From: Candidatus Minthosoma equi
GTDB lineage: Bacteria > Bacteroidota > Bacteroidia > Bacteroidales > Bacteroidaceae
DNA: 36,462 nucleotides
Assembly (NCBI GenBank): GCA_018064885.1
Contig: JAGHUI010000066.1
Location: forward strand, 1-36,462
Reading direction: 5' to 3'
Every line of letters starts with the position of its first letter. Position 1 is the stretch's first letter. Made by a program: the position numbers and the translations under genes. The notes below the pieces were generated by a model. The model ran no database searches, had not been told where the DNA came from, and was given only the letters and a program-made list of their open reading frames with translations. Shown one piece after another: positions 9,112 to 16,626 of this stretch.

Positions 9112-11313
9112 CTATAGCGTAGAGTTTATTCTCTGTTCCTTGCAATGCTTGAAGAACTCTTCCTTCGTTTTGCATACACCACGATAAGCGTAACGTACCA
9201 ATCCGAATTTTGCAGGCGCATCAAGCGTTGTCCAATCTGCAACATCAAATGTTATGCGAATAGGGTATTCTTCACCAGCAAGTTCTATCCATCTTGCAGA
9301 TTTCACCTTGTAGTAGCCTGTAATGTGACATCCATTGATGGCAGGAGCAATATACCTAACGCTCTGAATATCCTTGGTTTCCTCCATTCCCTTGCGTCCC
9401 ATGATTATAGTCGAAGCCTTGCCTGCAAGGATACTATCCACATCAGCATTCACACAATCGTCAATGGTCAGAATCATATAGGTAGGTTCCTTTGGTTCTG
9501 TATTGCTGTAGAACATTCCCTTTTGCGGAATTGCATCAGCGAGAATCTCTGTTGCAGCATTGTCGATAAGTCCCTTTATGAAATTCTCCAAGAGTGCGCG
9601 GTTGCGTTCATCTTTTGGTCGCAACGGGAAAGCACCGATGTTTACCTCGTCTATTGTTCTGTAGAAGCGTGACACCTCAACATCAGCAGGTTCACCATCG
9701 CCAGGGAACAGTATATAACCACCAATGACCTCCTTCTTCAACTCCTCTGAGCCACGGCCTTTATAGTAGATGGCGTCACGATACCGATGCATCTGATTTA
9801 TGGCATCCTCTGGAGGAGTATCTACTCCCCTTGAATCTCTGCCGTCAATACGATACTTGGCATCGAAGAGATACGTCATCTTCATGCCTTTCTGCATATC
9901 GTCTTTTGTGAGTTGCAGAACGATGTCTGGCTTCTGCGCAACGGTCGGCACATAGATATTCTCCATCGAGATGTTGTCGTTCTCCTTCTCCGTATGTTTT
10001 GGGTTATAGACAAGCTCTGCCAGCGCCACATTGTCCTTTTTGAACAAGATGCGTGAATGCTCTCCCTTGCCAAGTTCCCAAGTGAACATGCCGTTCATCT
10101 CCATACGGTTGCGGTGGTCTACTTCCGTATCTATACCCAACTGATTCTTAACAATATGACTCACCTCAATGAAGCACCATATCTCATATAGTGTTGCAAT
10201 GTCCTTTGACTGAAGCCGATAGATGCCATCATTCAGCGAGTATGCTCTGCGTAGCAAGTTCCATGTGCGATACACCTGACTATAGCCACTCGCCTTCTGC
10301 AAGATAAGACTCTCCTGTGTCAATCCCTTGAAACGTCCTACGGTACGGAAGAACGGATTATGCTGAAGCTGCTTCATTGTGGCAAGCATCGTCTTCATTT
10401 CTTCACGCATGGAGTCGCTGGTGTTTCTTATTGCCTCAATGCGATTCTTCAGAGTTTCGTACTTTGAAGTTATCTCTCCGAGCGCATATTTCAGAAAACG
10501 GTTTTCCTGAGTATCATTGCTTGGCGTCTGTTCCTCAACATGATACAGATGGGCAGGTTCGCGCCTATGCTCAGCAAGTTCGTTCTCAATGTTGCTGCTT
10601 ATTCTTCGCAACATATCAGCACGTTGGAAAGTGCTGATGTTGTGCAGCCGATGCCGAGGACGCTCAATGATGCTGCGTACAGCCTTTATGAACTTCTCCT
10701 GCTCTCCTTGAAATACGCTCCACCACACGAGATCAGGACGGTCGCCTTCCTTGTCGGGAGAGAAACCATGGAACGTGCGCTTCATGTAGTCAAGCGACAG
10801 CATTCGATACTCTGTCTCTATGTCCTCTATGATCTGTTTCCAATGCTCGTGGTAGTTCAGTTTCGTACTCAACACCTCATAGCCAAAAGTAAAAGTATGC
10901 GTTTGCCCCTCTATATTATATATAATGTGTATCTCGCTTCTACCAATGTCATTGCCATAGTTCAGGAAACCGCTCAGAATGCGTCCACGCTTGTGAAAGC
11001 TGAAACGCTCGTTGTCTGCTTGTAGCATAGAACAAAACCGGGCAGAGGTAACCTTTGGATTAGTGAACTCCACCCATATAGGGTAATCGGCATTGTCGAA
11101 GAAGATGGCAGGAGCAGGCTCTCCCATAGCGATCGGTTGTGGATTGTCACCCTCTGGCAATCTCTCTACAGACACAACACCTTCCGACCAAGTGTAGGTT
11201 GAAGTCAGATTCTCTTCTCCAACATTACGTTTGGCTTTCTCCCAGATGCCATCGGACTTCGTGCATTCGATGTACATCTCAAAGTCCTGGTGTACTATCT
11301 TTAGTAGTTCCAT
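9112..11313 (-). CDS. DUF2357/McrC-type PD-(D/E)xK nuclease of a McrBC-like restriction system
   Basis: 733 residues, the last gene of the five-gene island operon. The N-terminal ~400 residues resemble the DUF2357 region that links McrC-type nucleases to their motor, including ENRFLKYAL (271-279) and a helical, coiled-coil-like stalk (~280-320). The nuclease core follows: KPDIVLQL (PD at 462-463), then FDAKYR (D484-A485-K486), then QMHRYRDA (507-514). This gives the PD...DxK...Q order of catalytic PD-(D/E)xK enzymes. A C-terminal region (~610-733) has strand-rich sequence that could be a PUA/ASCH/EVE-like reader of modified bases; that part is inference. It starts 6 bp after the AAA+ motor gene, the usual McrB-McrC order. 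Predicted role: DNA cleavage when recruited by the motor. Confidence 0.83.
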   Translation of the reverse strand: MELLKIVHQDFEMYIECTKSDGIWEKAKRNVGEENLTSTYTWSEGVVSVERLPEGDNPQPIAMGEPAPAIFFDNADYPIWVEFTNPKVTSARFCSMLQADNERFSFHKRGRILSGFLNYGNDIGRSEIHIIYNIEGQTHTFTFGYEVLSTKLNYHEHWKQIIEDIETEYRMLSLDYMKRTFHGFSPDKEGDRPDLVWWSVFQGEQEKFIKAVRSIIERPRHRLHNISTFQRADMLRRISSNIENELAEHRREPAHLYHVEEQTPSNDTQENRFLKYALGEITSKYETLKNRIEAIRNTSDSMREEMKTMLATMKQLQHNPFFRTVGRFKGLTQESLILQKASGYSQVYRTWNLLRRAYSLNDGIYRLQSKDIATLYEIWCFIEVSHIVKNQLGIDTEVDHRNRMEMNGMFTWELGKGEHSRILFKKDNVALAELVYNPKHTEKENDNISMENIYVPTVAQKPDIVLQLTKDDMQKGMKMTYLFDAKYRIDGRDSRGVDTPPEDAINQMHRYRDAIYYKGRGSEELKKEVIGGYILFPGDGEPADVEVSRFYRTIDEVNIGAFPLRPKDERNRALLENFIKGLIDNAATEILADAIPQKGMFYSNTEPKEPTYMILTIDDCVNADVDSILAGKASTIIMGRKGMEETKDIQSVRYIAPAINGCHITGYYKVKSARWIELAGEEYPIRITFDVADWTTLDAPAKFGLVRYAYRGVCKTKEEFFKHCKEQRINSTL

Positions 11314-11319
11314 TGGTTA

Positions 11320-12933
11320 TTAGCTCCAGAAGCTTGTGTAGCCGCTTGCCAGTTTCTTTGTCATCTCATTGAGCTTAGCGAGAGAGATAGATTTGAATGT
11401 CTCATCAGTTTCTTCTATTCCGAACGGACCTTCAAAGACATTTTCAAGCTGTTCCTTGATTGCGTCACTCAATCCCTTCAGGAACTTCTCGCTCACCTTT
11501 GTCTCGTCTCCTTCAATACGAGATAGAATCTTCATGTTGGTGATTTCATCCAAGGCACGAGCTATGACATAGTTCTGGTCGAGTTCCTCACCATCTTCAT
11601 CCTTGTTGTAAGGCAGGTTGTTGACCACATAGAGCAGAAACTCGTTTCTCGTACGATAGGCAATCTTAAAAGGAGTGCCTTCGAGTTTGTCATTTACCGC
11701 TTTCAGGTAAGCAATCACCTTGTCGCATACAGCTTTGTGAGCAGAGTAAACATCCACGCCTTCAACACAAGTGCCGATAAGTTCTGCTGTTCCCAACTTA
11801 CCAATATTTTCATGTCTGTCCGTCAAACCGCCTTCCAGATCAACCTCATTCATCTCTATGGTCATGGCTCTGTCAAGCACCTTGCGTGAGAAAGAGAATG
11901 TTGTTTCGTCCATATTGACAGTGCCAATGACTATGAGGTTTTGTGGAATACAGATGCCATGTTTCAGAAATCTTGTTTTCACATCTTTATCAGATGTTAG
12001 TTCATTCACCAAGTTTCTGTACCAACCAACAGGTCTTTTCAAACCTAAATGATCTTCCTCATAACTTACACTCAGAATCGGGTCAGTCACAACTCCTTCT
12101 TCCGTTGCCTTTCTGCTTTCCACCACACTCAGATACTCAGCAAAGTATTGTTCCACTGGAGCAAGGTTCATCTCGTCAAGACAAAGGAAATAAGGCACAT
12201 CCTGTTCTTCCCATGCTCTCGCAATAAACTTAAGGAAATCACCTGCTACGAACGTCACTCCATTACCATCCTTGTCTGCACCTATTCGGCTCACATAACC
12301 CAGCAACTCACTCGAATCGTGCCAGTTAGGTTTCACCTGCACCATCTCAAAGTTCCTTGGCTTATGTTCCTTATATTCCTCGCTTCCTTCATCCCAGCAA
12401 GCACGAGCCAACTCACGTACGATTCTACTTTTGCCAGTGCCAGAGATTCCTGCAAGTAAGAGGAATGGCTTGGATTTGATGGCGGTAATGTAGGGGCGGT
12501 AGCTTGATTTTATTGTTTCGGTATCTTCAGGCTGTGTCTCTATACTTGACGACAACAACATATGCTTTTCATCTTTCTCAAACAACTCTAACAAGGCATC
12601 ATGCTTCTTATCGCTATTTGGTATACTACGAACACAGAAACTTCTACCTAACTTTTCGAATATCAATAGGTCACCTTCGTTTAATTTTTCGCCTTTCTCA
12701 GTAAGGAATTTGTTGAGTTTTGTACTCCATCTTAGATTTGTGGCTGGTTGAATTTCTATTATTTCAAAAGAACGCACATCGCTTATATGGCATACATTGA
12801 TGCCTGTGTTCTTTGAATTTTCAATATTATCCAAAGGAACATTGAAGAAATCTGTACCAACTTTCTTTGGTATGTCAATCTGGTTGCCAGATGCTTGGAA
12901 TCCAGATACCTTACAAACGTATATTACATTCAT
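11320..12933 (-). CDS. McrB-type AAA+ GTPase motor subunit
   Basis: 537 residues. The AAA+ core has Walker A GISGTGKS (162-169), Walker B FLCLDEMN (249-256), the McrB-type nucleotide signature GTVNMDE (337-343, in place of the classical MNTAD) and KVLDRA (351-356). McrB motors hydrolyse GTP, translocate on DNA and activate the McrC-like nuclease, whose gene follows 6 bp later. The N-terminal ~110 residues (ending in GDLLIFEKLGRSFCVRSI) lack the E. coli McrB N-domain. They are strand-rich and may be a B3-like DNA-binding domain as known for LlaJI.R1; this is inference from position and sequence feel. Target recognition probably resides there. Confidence 0.87.
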   Translation of the reverse strand: MNVIYVCKVSGFQASGNQIDIPKKVGTDFFNVPLDNIENSKNTGINVCHISDVRSFEIIEIQPATNLRWSTKLNKFLTEKGEKLNEGDLLIFEKLGRSFCVRSIPNSDKKHDALLELFEKDEKHMLLSSSIETQPEDTETIKSSYRPYITAIKSKPFLLLAGISGTGKSRIVRELARACWDEGSEEYKEHKPRNFEMVQVKPNWHDSSELLGYVSRIGADKDGNGVTFVAGDFLKFIARAWEEQDVPYFLCLDEMNLAPVEQYFAEYLSVVESRKATEEGVVTDPILSVSYEEDHLGLKRPVGWYRNLVNELTSDKDVKTRFLKHGICIPQNLIVIGTVNMDETTFSFSRKVLDRAMTIEMNEVDLEGGLTDRHENIGKLGTAELIGTCVEGVDVYSAHKAVCDKVIAYLKAVNDKLEGTPFKIAYRTRNEFLLYVVNNLPYNKDEDGEELDQNYVIARALDEITNMKILSRIEGDETKVSEKFLKGLSDAIKEQLENVFEGPFGIEETDETFKSISLAKLNEMTKKLASGYTSFWS

Positions 12934-12940
12934 ATCCTAA

Positions 12941-13582
12941 TCAATTAAAATGTTCAAAAAAGGCTTTCTTGTCATCACGATGATTCATTACATCAACACT
13001 ACCACTTTTGCTTACAAGAAGTTTCATGTCGTTGTCACTATCTACTTCGATAATATTTGAATACTCGTTGAGCACAAATTTCACACAACCGATATTGCCC
13101 ATTTCACCACCGAACAAAGCTGCTCCTGCAGTTGCAAGATTAGGTTTGTTTGGATGATTTTCTAGATAATCAACCAAACCATACAACAAGTTTATAGAAG
13201 GATAAACATTTATGAATCCCTTCTTCGTAAATGGATTTGGCACATAATACTTTTGTATCCACTTATACATATAAGTAGTTGCTTCCTCTCTCGTAATGTC
13301 ATGATCAAAACGAGGAATGTATTCCTTGCTGTCTTCGTAATACAAACCTAGTTGCAATGCCAACTGATAAGGGGTGCGAAAGAATGCGCCATTATAGAAC
13401 TTACCCATGTAATCACGGAAACGATCTTTTGAAAGTCGTGTTTTGGGTAAGAAGCTTACAAGTTCCACTACTGTATCCACAGAAGCAGTTCTCCATTTAC
13501 ACAATGGATCTGATTTCGTGTTAGGATATTTAACCATGGCACGACCACTTGGATTGTCTGTACTTGTTGAGTATCTTGCCAT
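12941..13582 (-). CDS. Unrecognised protein of the restriction island
   Basis: 213 residues with no family I recognise. It begins MARYSTSTDNPSGRAMVKYP and is basic at first, then helical. Visible motifs include WRTASVDTVVELVSFLPKTR, FRTPYQLALQLGLYY, HDITREEATTYMYKWIQKYY and NVYPSINLLYGLVDYL. The C-terminus is more acidic (IIEVDSDNDMKLL). There is no signal peptide, membrane helix, Walker motif or PD-(D/E)xK motif. It sits 5 bp after the second methyltransferase-like gene and 7 bp before the motor gene, so it is almost surely cotranslated with the system. By position it recalls the extra small restriction subunit of BsuMI-type systems (ydiR), but I cannot show homology. Target recognition, assembly or control are all possible. 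Confidence 0.8.
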   Translation of the reverse strand: MARYSTSTDNPSGRAMVKYPNTKSDPLCKWRTASVDTVVELVSFLPKTRLSKDRFRDYMGKFYNGAFFRTPYQLALQLGLYYEDSKEYIPRFDHDITREEATTYMYKWIQKYYVPNPFTKKGFINVYPSINLLYGLVDYLENHPNKPNLATAGAALFGGEMGNIGCVKFVLNEYSNIIEVDSDNDMKLLVSKSGSVDVMNHRDDKKAFFEHFN

Positions 13583-13587
13583 AATCG

Positions 13588-14556
13588 TTACTTATTATTA
13601 TTCCAATAGTTAATCAATGCCTGTTCTCGCTCTTCAATTTCCTGTACAAGTTCTTTCTTGAAGTGAACAGGATATTTTTTCTTTTCCAAAAGTTCATCAA
13701 CCTCAACAGAAGTGTATCGGATGCCACCAGTCATCTTGTCAAGTAACTCAAGGTAATCCTTACCCAAAATTTCCCATTCCTTCTCGTCAAGCAGATTTTC
13801 TTCAGCGGCAATCTGAATTGTCCATTGTTCTGCAATCACTCGTGCAATGTTGGGGAATGTCTTGCTTCTCCACTTCTGTCTTTCCACAGCAGATTTTGTT
13901 TTTGTGAATCCGTCAGAATACCATTTTGGCTGAGACTTGCCACTACCAAAGAAGATACGTTCTCCATGGTCATCCGTTTCTTTTGAAGGATGCAAAGGAC
14001 GAAGGTTCTTTATCCAAAGACAGGTATTCTTTGAATAAGGATCGCCAAACATGTAGGGTTGGATTGATTGGTCAGGCTTTCTCCAACGAGTGCTCATGAT
14101 ACCCACGGGATTCTCGATTGCGATACGCTTAACGTCAGCACCTGCAAGAAAGAGGAAGAAGTTTGCACCATCTTCTCTATCTTGTGCGCGATTAGGATAA
14201 CGAGGGTGAGGTCTTCTTTGTTCAAATGGTTTGTCCTTATCATCAGGATGATAATACCATTGTGCACCACTCACTGCAAGATAAGTGCATGGTGGGTGTC
14301 CAATCATAATATCCCATTCTCCATCGACCTTTGCTTGGGTACCATCCTGCAAAGTGAGGTCTGTTTTATTCAAAACGGTGCTCACATCATGGTTAAAGTG
14401 CCATTCTGGATGCGGCTCTGCTATGTCAGTTCCGAAAATAGTACCACTACAGTCAAAAAGGTCACAGCTATATGCATTATGCCCCATTGCGCGAAATGCA
14501 CGACAACAAGCTTGACTCTCTTCGCAAGCTATTAAAATGTTCAACTTCCTTTTCAT
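13588..14556 (-). CDS. Compact C5-cytosine DNA methyltransferase-like protein
   Basis: 322 residues. It has motif-I-like NILIACEESQACCRAFRAMG (6-25), a Pro-Cys catalytic motif GHPPCTYL with C90, and IENP (147-150) in place of the ENV motif. These three elements in order define a C5-cytosine methyltransferase fold. The usual long target-recognition domain and the motif IX/X region are not obvious; instead the C-terminus is helical and charged (DEKEWEILGKDYLELL, then EIEEREQALINYW). Similar compact proteins occur in phages. It lies 3 bp after the canonical methyltransferase gene. In LlaJI and BsuMI two methyltransferases serve one site, so it may modify the other strand or a second motif. It could also be a partner lacking independent specificity. 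Confidence 0.78.
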   Translation of the reverse strand: MKRKLNILIACEESQACCRAFRAMGHNAYSCDLFDCSGTIFGTDIAEPHPEWHFNHDVSTVLNKTDLTLQDGTQAKVDGEWDIMIGHPPCTYLAVSGAQWYYHPDDKDKPFEQRRPHPRYPNRAQDREDGANFFLFLAGADVKRIAIENPVGIMSTRWRKPDQSIQPYMFGDPYSKNTCLWIKNLRPLHPSKETDDHGERIFFGSGKSQPKWYSDGFTKTKSAVERQKWRSKTFPNIARVIAEQWTIQIAAEENLLDEKEWEILGKDYLELLDKMTGGIRYTSVEVDELLEKKKYPVHFKKELVQEIEEREQALINYWNNNK

Positions 14557-14559
14557 AGC

Positions 14560-15807
14560 TTACTTGGAGATTAAGACATCATACATTGCTTCTGCTATTC
14601 CTTTTGCAAACAATACAGGAACAGCATTACCTATCATCTTGTAGCAGTAGGGATTAGAGGCAACAAATTTGTAATCAAGAGGGAAAGATTGTAACAGAGC
14701 TGCTTCTCGAATGGTGATAGTACGGAGCTGCTCAATGTCAGGATGAATAAACATGTATCCATCCTTGTGCAAGTGAGCAACAACAGTAGGAGAAGGCTTG
14801 TCCCATTCTATGTTTCTATACTTGATGTGCTTAGAGGTGTGACCTGTAATCTTTGTATAGAAATCCATTTTCTCCTTTTGGGAAAACTTGTTCATGCTGT
14901 TGGCAAGCCATTCCGTAAAGAGCTTTTGGTCACGCTCCCCATGATATCGTGGAATATGTAGGTCGATAGTATCACCTTCTAACTGCTCATGCGAAACATT
15001 ACTTCTTCCTATCTTCTCTACTTTTGCCTTAGGAGTAAGCTTTGGCATATTTCCAATTGCGTCACGAACTGTCTTGTGAGGAGATTTGCTCTTGCGAGCT
15101 GTCAACGATTCATAGAATTCTTCTGTGTCAAAGTCGGAATCGTGTTTCGTCCCAATAATGATGATACGATTGCGCTTCTGAGGTACATCGTAGTCCTCTG
15201 CACAATACACAGAGTTCTTCAATGACTCAGGAGTACGAATGTTGTAACCGATAGCTTTGAAAGCCTCATAGATGCGTACACGCACAGGTGTATCACCAGG
15301 ACATGCACTAAGCAATCCGGGGACGTTTTCAAAAACAAAAGCTTTTGGCTTGAAGTGGTCAACAATCTTTACGAAACTCTCAAACAGATAGTTTCGGTAA
15401 TCATCTTTCATACCTGTTGGCGACTGAGCACGACCTGCGATAGAATATGCTTGACAAGGAGGTCCGCCGATTATCAAATCTACAGGACGGCCATTTACCA
15501 AAGCCTCTAAACCACCTTCTACAATGTCTGTATGGTTCTCCTTTTCATATGTCTTGCGTGTTTCTTCACTCCAATTTCCATGGATGAGTTCGTCTGTTTT
15601 TTGAACATCAAACTTGATAACACGTTTCTTCGCGTCAACTTCCGTGTGTCCCCATTTGTCAATCAATCGTTGACGTAAGGTGTTGATCATGGGAGATTCC
15701 CATTCCACATGAGCAATTCCTTCAAACTTACCAGTCTGTAGGAAACCTTCACTAAGACCTCCACATCCAGCAAACAAATCAATAAACGTGAACTTCTTTT
15801 CCTTCAC
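14560..15807 (-). CDS. DNA (cytosine-5-)-methyltransferase
   Basis: 415 residues, the first gene of the island operon. Canonical C5 motifs: I FIDLFAGCGG (8-17), IV GGPPCQAYS with catalytic C118, VI ENVPG (160-164), VIII QKRNRIIIIG, then a target-recognition region (~250-345), and IX/X TIREAALLQSFP and MIGNAVPV near the end. It methylates cytosine at C5 using SAM and should protect host sites from the motor-nuclease. The start is taken as GTG at 15807 (MKEKKFTFIDL). The frame stays open for ten more codons upstream, into the arm of the hairpin at 15826-15903, so a longer form with an unusual start cannot be excluded. Its recognition site cannot be read from the sequence. Confidence 0.9.
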   Translation of the reverse strand: MKEKKFTFIDLFAGCGGLSEGFLQTGKFEGIAHVEWESPMINTLRQRLIDKWGHTEVDAKKRVIKFDVQKTDELIHGNWSEETRKTYEKENHTDIVEGGLEALVNGRPVDLIIGGPPCQAYSIAGRAQSPTGMKDDYRNYLFESFVKIVDHFKPKAFVFENVPGLLSACPGDTPVRVRIYEAFKAIGYNIRTPESLKNSVYCAEDYDVPQKRNRIIIIGTKHDSDFDTEEFYESLTARKSKSPHKTVRDAIGNMPKLTPKAKVEKIGRSNVSHEQLEGDTIDLHIPRYHGERDQKLFTEWLANSMNKFSQKEKMDFYTKITGHTSKHIKYRNIEWDKPSPTVVAHLHKDGYMFIHPDIEQLRTITIREAALLQSFPLDYKFVASNPYCYKMIGNAVPVLFAKGIAEAMYDVLISK

Positions 15808-15825
15808 TTTCGCTTTATCGTTTAT

Positions 15826-15903
15826 AAAGCGTGGAGGCTAAAACACAAAACTGCGCAGCTCTGGACGGGCCTTCTTGGAGTTCATGCAATAGCCGTCCAC
15901 GCT
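15826..15903 (-). repeat. Hairpin element 1 next to the methyltransferase start
   Basis: AGCGTGGAGGCTA at 15828-15840 pairs with TAGCCGTCCACGCT (15890-15903), a 13-bp stem with one bulged G, enclosing ~49 nt. Element 2 (16146-16221) shares the 10-nt left end AAAGCGTGGA and the 13-nt right end AGCCGTCCACGCT, but its interior is different. The stem foot lies 18 bp upstream of the GTG start at 15807. Confidence 0.8.
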
Positions 15904-15991
15904 GTGATTAGTAATTTCTTTTCACAACGGGACAGCGATGCATCATACTTCTCCAAGAATTCTTTTGGTAGATTGTCCAGATCTGCGCAGT
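15850..15991. repeat. 142-bp imperfect inverted repeat overlapping element 1
   Basis: ACTGCGCAGCTCTGGAC (15850-15866) recurs inverted at 15975-15991 with 16 of 17 matches. Inside, TTCTTGGAG (15872-15880) is matched by CTCCAAGAA (15951-15959), and ATGCA (15884-15888) by TGCAT (15939-15943). The left arm lies inside the loop of hairpin element 1, so both folds cannot form on one strand at once. Confidence 0.75.
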
Positions 15992-16145
15992 TAGAGAATG
16001 ACGACTTACTCTCTGTCGAGTACGCTACCTATAGGGATAGCAGCCTATTTTGTTTTACGTGATGCTTTTGAGCATTATACGTGTTGTATCTGCATTATCT
16101 GTGGTGTGTGGGCAAATGCACAAGAGCCTATGAATGAAGACAGAA

Positions 16146-16221
16146 AAAGCGTGGAACGCTTCTTATCTTCAACCAAAGGCCCTGAGAAATGCCCACTATA
16201 TACAGATAAGCCGTCCACGCT
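16146..16221 (-). repeat. Hairpin element 2
   Basis: AGCGTGGA (16148-16155) and TCCACGCT (16214-16221) form a perfect outer 8-bp stem. Inside it, CTTATC (near 16162) pairs with GATAAG (16205-16210), with a small internal loop between. The ends match element 1 and the interior does not, as expected for a structured end pair with a free interior. Confidence 0.75.
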
Positions 16222-16364
16222 AAATGCGCAGACGTTCTTGTTCTACTGTATATAGTTGCTTCTGAATCAGATAAAGAATTTCTCAGGTTCTTGGTTGATT
16301 CGATAACACAGAACGTTGTTAGTAAAAATATGTCTGTCAAAGGGCATAAATCCCAATGGCATTG

Positions 16365-16372
16365 CAAAGATA
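16365..16372 (-). promoter_or_regulatory. Candidate -7 box for the restriction operon
   Basis: The minus strand reads TATCTTTG followed by CA, a full match to TAnnTTTG. It is the only good match I saw on that strand between the EnvC-like gene and the first methyltransferase. A transcript starting here would have a leader of about 550 nt containing both hairpin elements. Confidence 0.45.
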
Positions 16373-16394
16373 AACAAAAGTATCAAAACAAAAG

Positions 16395-16425
16395 CACCGA
16401 TAAGCAGAAAATTTGCTTATCGGTG
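16395..16425 (-). terminator. Terminator downstream of the dut-to-EnvC operon
   Basis: CACCGATAAGCA (16395-16406) and TGCTTATCGGTG (16414-16425) make a perfect 12-bp stem with a 7-nt loop. Read leftward it is followed by CTTTTGTTTTGATACTTTTG, a T-rich tail. It separates the EnvC-like gene's transcript from the restriction operon. Confidence 0.75.
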
Positions 16426-16440
16426 ATAAAATAATTTCCA

Positions 16441-16550
16441 AAGGGTAAATGATGGGTAAGTGATGTGGTAAGTGTTGCAAAAACACTTACCACATACAAT
16501 ATGCTGACATATAAGATGTTACTTCAAAAAGGGTAAGTGGTAACATCTTT
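16441..16550. repeat. Cluster of GGTAAGTG repeats with two hairpins
   Basis: GGTAAGTG or close variants occur near 16443, 16455, 16467 and 16532, and inverted at 16484. ATGTGGTAAGTGT (16463-16475) and ACACTTACCACAT (16483-16495) form a perfect 13-bp stem with a 7-nt loop. AAGATGTTAC (16513-16522) pairs with GTAACATCTT (16540-16549). Confidence 0.75.
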
Positions 16551-16626
16551 TCTTAAAATCTTTATTTTATTTGAGAATGCCGCATGCTAAAATGAAATTC
16601 GCCACGGTGTAGCGTATTTCAGCTTA

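Larger units (their letters stand above)
15808..16626. other. Gene-free structured region upstream of the restriction operon
   Basis: About 820 bp lie between the first methyltransferase gene and the 3' end of the EnvC-like gene. From left to right it holds hairpin element 1, an overlapping 142-bp inverted repeat, hairpin element 2, a leftward -7 box (16365), a strong hairpin (16395-16425) and a cluster of GGTAAGTG repeats (16441-16550). Short open frames on both strands (longest ~85 codons) cross these repeats and look like chance or remnants. One remnant-like minus-strand frame runs from about 16023 to 15880 with no start codon. Confidence 0.75.

Noticed and set aside
15826-16221. Integron attC sites or a retron for the paired hairpin elements
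   Set aside because: The ends lack the GTTRRRY/RYYYAAC core of attC sites, and there is no integron integrase or reverse transcriptase nearby.
15998-16367. Open frames of 85 (plus) and 79 (minus) codons upstream of the restriction operon
   Set aside because: They cross hairpin element 2 in both directions, have no family resemblance and odd composition; treated as chance or decayed coding DNA.
8520-16626. Prophage or integrative element carrying the restriction genes
   Set aside because: No integrase, transposase, phage structural or mobilisation gene, and no clear target duplication, was found at the borders.
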